A stretch of DNA of 14,474 nt from an uncultured Microbacteriaceae bacterium (GTDB taxonomy: Bacteria; Actinomycetota; Actinomycetes; Actinomycetales; Microbacteriaceae). Both the position numbers and the translations under genes were made by a program. This document shows positions 7,021 to 11,901 of the stretch, piece after piece. Location of the stretch: assembly GCA_946481135.1 (NCBI GenBank), contig CAMLMQ010000056.1, forward strand, positions 1 through 14,474. The letters are read 5' to 3'. Numbering within the stretch: position 1 is the first letter of the stretch; each line of letters starts with the position of its first letter. A model generated the notes under the pieces. It was not told the origin of the DNA, searched no databases, and saw only the letters and a program-made list of their open reading frames with translations.

Positions 7021-8025
7021 ATCATCGACTGCCACGGCCACTACACGACGACTCCGCCGAACGTGGGGGCGTGGCGAGACGCGCAGGTCGCCGCTCTCGA
7101 CGGCGCGCCCGAGCCGGTCGACGCCGACTATCCCGTGAGCGACGACGAGATCCGCGCGAGCATCGAGAACGGGCAGTTGCGCGTGCAGCGCGAGCGCGGC
7201 ATCGACGTCACCCTGTTCTCGCCGCGTGCGTCGTGGATGGGGCAGCACGTCGGCGACCAGCGCACGTCGCTCGACTGGACGCGTCGGCAGAACGACCTCG
7301 TGAAGCGCGCGTGCGACCTCTTCCCGGGACGCTTCGTGCCCGTCGCGCAGCTGCCGCAGTCGCCGGGCGCCTCGCTCGACGCGTCCGTCGACGAGCTGCG
7401 GCGGTGCGTCGAAGAGCTCGGCTTCGTCGCGTGCAACGTGAACCCCGACCCCACGGGCGGGTACTGGTCGGGCCCCGACCTCGGCGACCGCTACTGGTGG
7501 CCGCTCTGGGAGGCCATGCAGGAGCTCGACGTGCCCGGGATGCTGCACGTCAGCCAGGCCGAGAACCCGTTCTTCCAGACGACCGGGTCGTACTACCTCT
7601 CGGCCGACACGACGTTCTTCGTGCAGATCCTCCAATCGGGCTTCCTGAAGGAGCAGTCGTCGCTGCGGCTCGTCATCCCGCACGGCGGCGGCGCGATCCC
7701 GTTCCACTGGGGGCGCTTCCAGGGCATGAGCGTGCGGGACGGCTGGGACTTCGAGGGGGCGACCGAGCGGGTCTACTTCGACACGTGCGTCTACCACCAG
7801 GCGGGGATCGACCTGCTGCTCGACGTCGTGCCGACCGAGCGCATCCTGTTCGGGTCGGAGATGCTCGGCGCCGTGCGCGGCGACAACCCCTCGACCGGGT
7901 CGGGGTGGGACGACACGGGCAGGTACGTCGACGCGGCCGACATCACGCCCGAGCAGCGCGCGGCCGTGTACGAGGGCAACGTGCGACGGGTGTACCCGCG
8001 GCTGGAGTCCTACCTGCCCGCCTGA
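7018..8025 (+). CDS. ligJ: LigJ-like 4-oxalomesaconate hydratase (amidohydrolase superfamily)
   Basis: A 335-residue amidohydrolase-fold protein that resembles Sphingobium LigJ along its whole length. LigJ hydrates 4-oxalomesaconate in the protocatechuate 4,5-cleavage and gallate pathways. Shared blocks are IIDCHGHYTT, ERGIDVTLFSPRASWM, QLPQSP, CNVNPDPTGGYW, SYYLSADTTFF, LVIPHGGGAIPFHWGRFQG, VYFDTCVYHQAGIDLL, ILFGSEMLGAVRG and YEGNVRRVYPRL. Expected metal ligands and catalytic residues are in place: His6 and His8 of DCHGH, His177 (MLHVS), His222 (IPHGGG) and Glu281 (FGSEM). The start was set at GTG 7018 because family members begin with MIIDCHGH and a -10 box sits just upstream. The longer frame from 6580 overlaps the small membrane-protein gene and is not supported. 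It runs convergently into iclR with a 16-bp overlap. Confidence 0.87.
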   Translation: MIIDCHGHYTTTPPNVGAWRDAQVAALDGAPEPVDADYPVSDDEIRASIENGQLRVQRERGIDVTLFSPRASWMGQHVGDQRTSLDWTRRQNDLVKRACDLFPGRFVPVAQLPQSPGASLDASVDELRRCVEELGFVACNVNPDPTGGYWSGPDLGDRYWWPLWEAMQELDVPGMLHVSQAENPFFQTTGSYYLSADTTFFVQILQSGFLKEQSSLRLVIPHGGGAIPFHWGRFQGMSVRDGWDFEGATERVYFDTCVYHQAGIDLLLDVVPTERILFGSEMLGAVRGDNPSTGSGWDDTGRYVDAADITPEQRAAVYEGNVRRVYPRLESYLPA

Positions 8026-8900
8026 GCCCGGCTCTCGGCCTCGTGCTCCTCGAGCAGGTGCTCGAAGTACTCCATCGACCGTTCGCTCGACGACACGAGC
8101 TGCCGGTAGACGCCGCCCGGGCGCGCGTGCGGGTGCCCCGGCGGCAGGTAGCTGCGCAGCAACGCGTCGGAGATGCCCTCGGCGGCGAGCCGCAGCAGCC
8201 GCACGATGTCGTCGACGGGGGAGCGGTCGTTCGGGATGACGACGCCGACCGTGCCGACGATCACCTCCTGCGAACCGCGCACGGGCACCGCGACGCCGCG
8301 GGACTCCTCGAAGATCCACCCCTCCGAGACCGCGTACCCGTCGTGGCGGGCGCGGTCGACGGCCTCCCGCAGCTGCGCCTCGGTGCGCAGGCTGTGCGGC
8401 GTGATCGGCCCGAGCCCGCGTTCGAGGATCGCCGGCACGAGATCCTCCTCGGCGTTCGCGAGGAACACGATCCCGCTCGACGAGAGCTGCAGCGGGGTGC
8501 GCCCGCCGACGATCGAGGCGTTGACGACGGCGTCGCGCGACGAGAGGCGCTCGATGACGAGGATGTCGAGCCCCGACCGCACGAGCAGCTGGGTGTGCTG
8601 GCGCACGCGCGACTGGATGGCGTGGAGGTAGGGCAGGGCGATCTCGCGAAGCCCGAGCGCGCCGGGGGTGCGGCTGCCCATCTCCCACAGCCGGTTGCCG
8701 ACGCGGTAGCTGCGGTCGGGCATCCGCTCGAGCAGCCCGTGGTCGACGAGCTCCTGCACGATGCGGTGCGCCGACGACATCGGGATGCCCGCGCGCTCCG
8801 AGATCTCGCTCAGCGAGAGGAAGGGCGCCTCGAACGAGAAGGTGTCGAGGATGCGCACGACGCGGCTGATCGCGGAGACGCCGTTCGACTGCCGGGCCAT
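8010..8900 (-). CDS. IclR-family transcriptional regulator of the aromatic-catabolism genes
   Basis: A 296-residue IclR-type regulator. The N-terminal winged helix-turn-helix is visible as AISRVVRILDTFS, FLSLSEISERAGIPMSSAH and RIVQELVDHGLLER, with the wing in RSYRVGNRLWEMG. A GAF-like effector domain follows (QSRVRQHTQLLVRSG, SSSGIVFLANA, DGYAVSEGWIFEE, GVAVPVRGSQEVIVGTVGVV). IclR proteins often control degradation of aromatic acids, which fits the LigJ-like and LigM-like neighbours. The start at 8900 was chosen over the upstream ATG at 8954 because AAGGAG (complement of 8906-8911) lies 5 bases before it, and the protein then begins MARQSNGVSAI like its relatives. It is divergent from ligM across a 118-bp gap. 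Its TAG stop lies inside the last codons of ligJ. Confidence 0.92.
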   Translation of the reverse strand: MARQSNGVSAISRVVRILDTFSFEAPFLSLSEISERAGIPMSSAHRIVQELVDHGLLERMPDRSYRVGNRLWEMGSRTPGALGLREIALPYLHAIQSRVRQHTQLLVRSGLDILVIERLSSRDAVVNASIVGGRTPLQLSSSGIVFLANAEEDLVPAILERGLGPITPHSLRTEAQLREAVDRARHDGYAVSEGWIFEESRGVAVPVRGSQEVIVGTVGVVIPNDRSPVDDIVRLLRLAAEGISDALLRSYLPPGHPHARPGGVYRQLVSSSERSMEYFEHLLEEHEAESRAQAGR

Positions 8901-8924
8901 GGAAGCTCCTTCGCTCGTCCTCGC

Positions 8925-8930
8925 ACTGTA
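8925..8930 (-). promoter_or_regulatory. Candidate -10 box for iclR
   Basis: On the minus strand TACAGT fits TAnnnT. It would start transcription near 8918, giving a leader of about 18 bases carrying the AAGGAG ribosome-binding site. No good -35 box is seen (TGGCAA at 17 bases upstream). Confidence 0.4.
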
Positions 8931-8952
8931 CTTCCTTTCAAAGAGAGTTGCC

Positions 8953-8971
8953 ATCCGGCTTCCGATCCGGC
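8953..8971. promoter_or_regulatory. Paired ATCCGGC direct repeats upstream of ligM, possible regulator site
   Basis: ATCCGGC occurs at 8953-8959 and again at 8965-8971, with a 12-bp period, just upstream of the ligM -10 box in the gap shared with iclR. IclR or another regulator might bind here. The evidence is positional only. Confidence 0.35.
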
Positions 8972-8976
8972 GCTCC

Positions 8977-8982
8977 TACACT
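8977..8982 (+). promoter_or_regulatory. Candidate -10 box for the ligM-like gene
   Basis: TACACT matches TAnnnT and lies 36 bases before the ATG at 9019, leaving room for a leader with the AAGGA ribosome-binding site. No strong -35 box is present at 16-18 bases upstream, which suits an activator-dependent promoter. Confidence 0.45.
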
Positions 8983-9018
8983 GCCGACGAACCACTCGTC
9001 CGACCTAAGGAATCGATG

Positions 9019-10392
9019 ATGACTTCCGAAACCCTCGCCCAGGCCGTCGCCCGCGCCGGCAGCGCCGTCGAGCTGCTGCGCAACCAGGACTGGCCCTCGA
9101 TCACGTTCCCGATCCAGCCCGAGTTCACGAACTGGCGCGACGAACAGCGCGCCTGGTCGTCGAGCGTCGCGATCATGGACCAGTCGCACCACATGACGCA
9201 GCTGTTCCTCGGCGGCTCCGACCTCATCCCGATCCTGTCGTCGATCTCGCCCAACACGTTCGCGAACTTCCGCGCCGGCGTCGCCAAGCAGCTCATCGCC
9301 GTCAACCACGCGGGCTACCTCATCGGCGACGGCATCCTCTTCTACAACTCCGACGACCGTGAGGGCCTCGTGCTCGTCGGCCACCACATCCTCATCGACT
9401 GGGTGCGGTTCAACGTCGAGAAGGCCGAAGCGGCGGGCAAGGACGTGCACCACCGTCTCGAGGCGAACTCCGCGATGCGGGGCGCGGGCAACGACCCGAC
9501 GTTCTTCCGCTACGAGATCCAGGGCCCCGAAGCCGACCACGTCATGGAGAAGCTCTGGGGCGGACCGGTGCCCGAGGTGAAGTTCTTCCACATCGCCGAC
9601 CTGGAGATCGCGGGCGTCCCCGTGAAGGCGCTGCGCCACGGCATGGCCGGGCAGCCCGGCTTCGAGTTCTACGGGAACTACGCCGACGGGCAGACCGTGC
9701 TCGACGCGATGATGGAGGCCGGAGCCGAGTACGACATCCGCCGGGTCGGCGCGAAGGCCTACTCGTCGTCGCCGCTCGAGTCGGGCTGGGTGCCGACCCC
9801 GTTCCCGGCGATCTGGGACGACGACTTCGCCGAGTACCGCGAATGGCTGCCCGCCGCGCGCGCCGGCTCGATCGGCGGGTCGCTGTACTCGACCGACGTG
9901 CACGACTACCAGTTCACCCCGTTCGACCTGGGCCTCGGTCGGTCGGTTAAGTTCGACCACGACTTCCACGGCCGCGAGGCGCTCGAGAAGATCGCCGCTG
10001 ACCCGAAGCGCCGCAAGGTCACCCTGCTCTGGAACGCCGAGGATGTCGCCGCCGTCGTGCGCTCGCAGCTGGAGCCCGGCATCCCGGCGAAGTTCCTCGA
10101 CTTCCCGAAGGCGCGCTACGGCTTCTACCAGATGGACGTCGTCGAACTCGACGGCAAGCAGGTCGGCATCTCGACCGACGCGGGCTACATCGCCCTCGAC
10201 CAGCTCTACATGTCGCTCGCGACCCTCGACAACGAGGTGCCCGAGGGGGCCGTCGTCGAGGTCGTGTGGGGCGAGGACCCGATCTCGCGCAAGCCGCAGG
10301 TCGACCGGCAGCACCGCCAGGTGAAGATCCGGGCGACCGTCGCCCCGGCGCCGTACCACGACTACGCGCGCAGCGTCTACCGGGCGAACTGA
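9019..10392 (+). CDS. ligM: LigM-like tetrahydrofolate-dependent aryl O-demethylase (GcvT fold)
   Basis: A 457-residue GcvT/aminomethyltransferase-fold protein like LigM and DesA, which move the methyl group of vanillate, 3-O-methylgallate or syringate to tetrahydrofolate in the cytoplasm. Shared blocks are QPEFTNWRDEQRAW, MDQSHHM, YLIGDGILFY, RYEIQGPEADHVMEKL, KFFHIADLEIAGV, LRHGMAGQPGFE, VGAKAYSSSPLESGW, YREWLPA, VKFDHDFHGREAL and RKVTLLWN. Compared from memory with LigM, His60 is His58 and catalytic Tyr247 is Tyr248. Arg122, proposed to hold the substrate carboxylate, is His122, so the aromatic substrate may differ. Tandem ATGs occur at 9016 and 9019; the second has the better spacing (7 bases) from AAGGA at 9007-9011. 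The methyl-folate recycling enzymes are not in the window. The 41-bp repeat block begins about 10 bases after the stop. Confidence 0.85.
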   Translation: MTSETLAQAVARAGSAVELLRNQDWPSITFPIQPEFTNWRDEQRAWSSSVAIMDQSHHMTQLFLGGSDLIPILSSISPNTFANFRAGVAKQLIAVNHAGYLIGDGILFYNSDDREGLVLVGHHILIDWVRFNVEKAEAAGKDVHHRLEANSAMRGAGNDPTFFRYEIQGPEADHVMEKLWGGPVPEVKFFHIADLEIAGVPVKALRHGMAGQPGFEFYGNYADGQTVLDAMMEAGAEYDIRRVGAKAYSSSPLESGWVPTPFPAIWDDDFAEYREWLPAARAGSIGGSLYSTDVHDYQFTPFDLGLGRSVKFDHDFHGREALEKIAADPKRRKVTLLWNAEDVAAVVRSQLEPGIPAKFLDFPKARYGFYQMDVVELDGKQVGISTDAGYIALDQLYMSLATLDNEVPEGAVVEVVWGEDPISRKPQVDRQHRQVKIRATVAPAPYHDYARSVYRAN

Positions 10393-10402
10393 CACCGCCT
10401 GC

Positions 10403-10445
10403 GGGTTGAGTAGCGCGCCGCGCAGCGGCACGCGTATCGAAACCC
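10403..10445 (-). repeat. Inverted, slightly diverged copy of the 41-bp intergenic repeat
   Basis: It begins GGGTTGAGTAGC and ends ACGCGTATCGAAACCC, the reverse complement of the direct copies that follow, with a few small insertions in the middle. Bases 10430-10444 (ACGCGTATCGAAACC) pair perfectly with 10462-10476 across a 17-base loop. A transcript from either side would form a long hairpin here. Confidence 0.85.
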
Positions 10446-10461
10446 GACCTTCGACGTCCCC

Positions 10462-10584
10462 GGTTTCGATACGCGTCGCTTGGCGGCGCTACTCAACCCA
10501 CGGGTTTCGATACGCGTCGCTTGGCGGCGCTACTCAACCCACGGGTTTCGATACACGTCGCTTCGCGGCGCTACTCAACCCGCG
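10462..10584 (+). repeat. Three tandem direct copies of a 41-bp palindromic-ended intergenic repeat
   Basis: Copies occupy 10462-10502, 10503-10543 and 10544-10584. Each starts GGTTTCGATAC and contains GGCGCTACTCAACCC. The first two are identical over 41 bases; the third differs at three positions. Unit ends GGTT and AACC are complementary, and the junctions read AACCCACGGGTT. With the inverted copy at 10403-10445 the block lies between the convergent ligM and M56 genes and probably serves as a bidirectional terminator. Similar repeats are, from memory, common between Microbacteriaceae genes. Confidence 0.9.
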
Positions 10585-11360
10585 GTGAGGCGGCGGATGC
10601 GGTCCCGGGTCGCGCGCGGACGCCCGGCGCCGGCATCCACGAAGTCGGTCGCGTGGGCGGCGGAGACGGTCGCGATCGCGCGGGCGAGCACACTGTCGGG
10701 GGTCGACCGTCGGGCGGCGTCGTCGGCGAGCAGCTCGACGAGCACCGTGACCTCGTCGGCCGCCCGGGCCGCGATCGGGAACCACGGCAGCGCCGAGTGC
10801 CACGCCCGGAACGCCACGAGCACGATGTCGTGACGCTGGGTGAGGTGGGCGCGTTCGTGCGCGATGACGGCGGCGAGCTCGTCGGGTGCGAGTCGGTCGA
10901 GCAGACCGCGCGACAGCACGGTGACCGAGCCGAATCCCTGCGGCAGGCAGTAGGCGACGGGGGTGGGGGCGTCGAGGATGCGCGTCGCCGGCCGGTCGGG
11001 ATCGGGGGCGGCGAGCAGGTCGAGCAACGCGCGGTGCCGGTGCCTCGAGCGCGCGACCGACGCGATCGTCGCGGCGAGGTGGCCGAGCAGGTGGCCGGCG
11101 AGTCCGACGGCGATGCCCAGCACGACTCCGCCGGCGAGCGTGTGGTGCGGCACGAGGGCGGCACCCGCCGCGACGAGGGCCCCGATCATCGAGAACCCGC
11201 CGGCGAGCGCGATGAGCTGCCACAGCACGAGCGCACGCGCGGGGGCGGCGGTCGGCCAGGATGCGCGCGCGAGCAGAATCGGCACGGGGACCGCGAGGGC
11301 GAGCGCGACGACCCCGAGCGAGACGGCGGCCACCGCGGCGAGGCCGGGGTCGACGATCAT
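10575..11360 (-). CDS. M56-family membrane metallopeptidase (short BlaR1-like sensor protease without a penicillin-binding domain)
   Basis: A 261-residue integral membrane zinc protease. Hydrophobic segments lie at about residues 5-30, 43-70, 76-100 and 180-198. The zinc motif HERAH is at 168-172 within ELAAVIAHERAHLTQRHD, and the third ligand is likely Glu209 in ELLADDAA. Both are typical of the M56/BlaR1 protease domain. In BlaR1 and MecR1 this domain causes cleavage of the BlaI/MecI repressor after a signal. Here the roughly 250-residue extracellular penicillin-sensing domain is absent, so the signal must be something else. The gene follows the BlaI-type repressor gene by 9 bases, so the two form an operon. 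The stop codon and last two residues come from the repeat copy at 10544-10584, which suggests the end was remodelled by repeat insertion. GAGGG just before the ATG is a weak ribosome site. Confidence 0.88.
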   Translation of the reverse strand: MIVDPGLAAVAAVSLGVVALALAVPVPILLARASWPTAAPARALVLWQLIALAGGFSMIGALVAAGAALVPHHTLAGGVVLGIAVGLAGHLLGHLAATIASVARSRHRHRALLDLLAAPDPDRPATRILDAPTPVAYCLPQGFGSVTVLSRGLLDRLAPDELAAVIAHERAHLTQRHDIVLVAFRAWHSALPWFPIAARAADEVTVLVELLADDAARRSTPDSVLARAIATVSAAHATDFVDAGAGRPRATRDRIRRLTAG

Positions 11361-11369
11361 GCCCTCAGG

Positions 11370-11744
11370 CTAGGAGCGATCGAGCAGCTTCCGCAGCAGC
11401 GCGGCGTCGTCGGCGGAGACGCCTCCGACGAATCGTTCGAGCACGGCGCTGCGGTCGGCCGACTCGCCGAGCACCTCGTGCATGAGTTCGGCGACGTGGT
11501 CGGCGCGTGACGCGGTCGCGGTGTACCGGTGCGGGCGGGCCGACTTGTCGGCGGTCACGAAGCCCTTCCGCTCCAGTCGGCTGAGCACGGTCAGCACGGT
11601 CGTCGCGGCGAGCGGCTTCCCGGAGTCGATCGTCTGGAGTCCGGGCAGCAGGTCGTACGCCGAGAGGGGTTCGCTCGCATCCCAGAGGGCCGCCATGACG
11701 GCGCTCTCCAGCTGCCCGAGTCCTGCCGGTCGACCACTTGCCAC
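11370..11744 (-). CDS. BlaI/MecI/CopY-family transcriptional repressor
   Basis: A 124-residue winged-helix repressor. The DNA-binding part covers LGQLESAVMAALWDASEPLS, YDLLPGLQ, LAATTVLTVLSRLERKGFV and the wing HRYTATASR. A C-terminal dimerisation helix pair (HVAELMHEVLGES, LERFVGG, DDAALLRKLLDRS) follows. Length and layout are typical. Repressors of this family are inactivated by a partner M56 protease, which here is the next gene. The GTG start has no Shine-Dalgarno sequence but lies 6 bases after a TAGAAT -10 box, so it is probably translated from a leaderless mRNA. It is divergent from cydA, with operator-like inverted repeats between them. It probably represses itself and perhaps cydAB. 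A role in beta-lactam resistance is not indicated, since no beta-lactamase gene is present. Confidence 0.92.
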   Translation of the reverse strand: MASGRPAGLGQLESAVMAALWDASEPLSAYDLLPGLQTIDSGKPLAATTVLTVLSRLERKGFVTADKSARPHRYTATASRADHVAELMHEVLGESADRSAVLERFVGGVSADDAALLRKLLDRS

Positions 11745-11750
11745 TCAGTG

Positions 11751-11756
11751 ATTCTA
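11751..11756 (-). promoter_or_regulatory. Leaderless -10 box for the blaI-type gene
   Basis: On the minus strand TAGAAT, followed by 6 bases and then GTG, gives the standard leaderless geometry. It overlaps the TTCTACAC half-site at 11752-11759, so repressor binding would directly block this promoter. No good -35 box is visible. Confidence 0.6.
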
Positions 11757-11789
11757 CACGCTGTCGAACTACTTCGACGTGGTGTAGAA
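11752..11789. promoter_or_regulatory. Nested inverted repeat, candidate BlaI operator 1 (blaI/cydA gap)
   Basis: Outer arms TTCTACAC (11752-11759) and GTGTAGAA (11782-11789) and inner arms GTCGAA (11763-11768) and TTCGAC (11773-11778) are each perfectly complementary. They share one centre at 11770.5. The TACA/TGTA tetramers known from BlaI/MecI operators occur in the outer arms. The centre reads GAACTACTTC. Confidence 0.65.
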
Positions 11790-11810
11790 CTATTTCTACA
11801 CGAGGTAGAA
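11782..11810. promoter_or_regulatory. Perfect inverted repeat, candidate BlaI operator 2, with a third half-site
   Basis: GTGTAGAA (11782-11789), spacer CTAT, TTCTACAC (11794-11801) form a perfect 20-bp dyad. Its centre, GAACTATTTC, matches operator 1 except for one base, and the two centres are 21 bp (two helical turns) apart. A further GTAGAA half-site lies at 11805-11810. No clear cydA -10 box could be found in this strand; it may lie under these sites. Confidence 0.7.
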
Positions 11811-11901
11811 GTTGCCGCCGGGACTTTCGACCCTGCGCACGCCTCCGCGGCACCCGAGACCCTCGACGACGGCGCGCTCGGCGCCACCGAAAGGAGCAGC
11901 A

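Noticed and set aside
6964..8688. A 574-codon minus-strand frame over ligJ and iclR
   Set aside because: It overlaps two well-supported genes and has an Arg/Pro/Ala-rich composition with no recognisable motif.
10403..10584. CRISPR array
   Set aside because: The 41-bp units abut directly without unique spacers, one copy is inverted, and no cas genes are present.
10575..11744. Beta-lactam resistance regulation suggested by BlaI/BlaR1-like names
   Set aside because: There is no beta-lactamase or alternative penicillin-binding protein in the window, and the protease lacks the penicillin-sensing domain.
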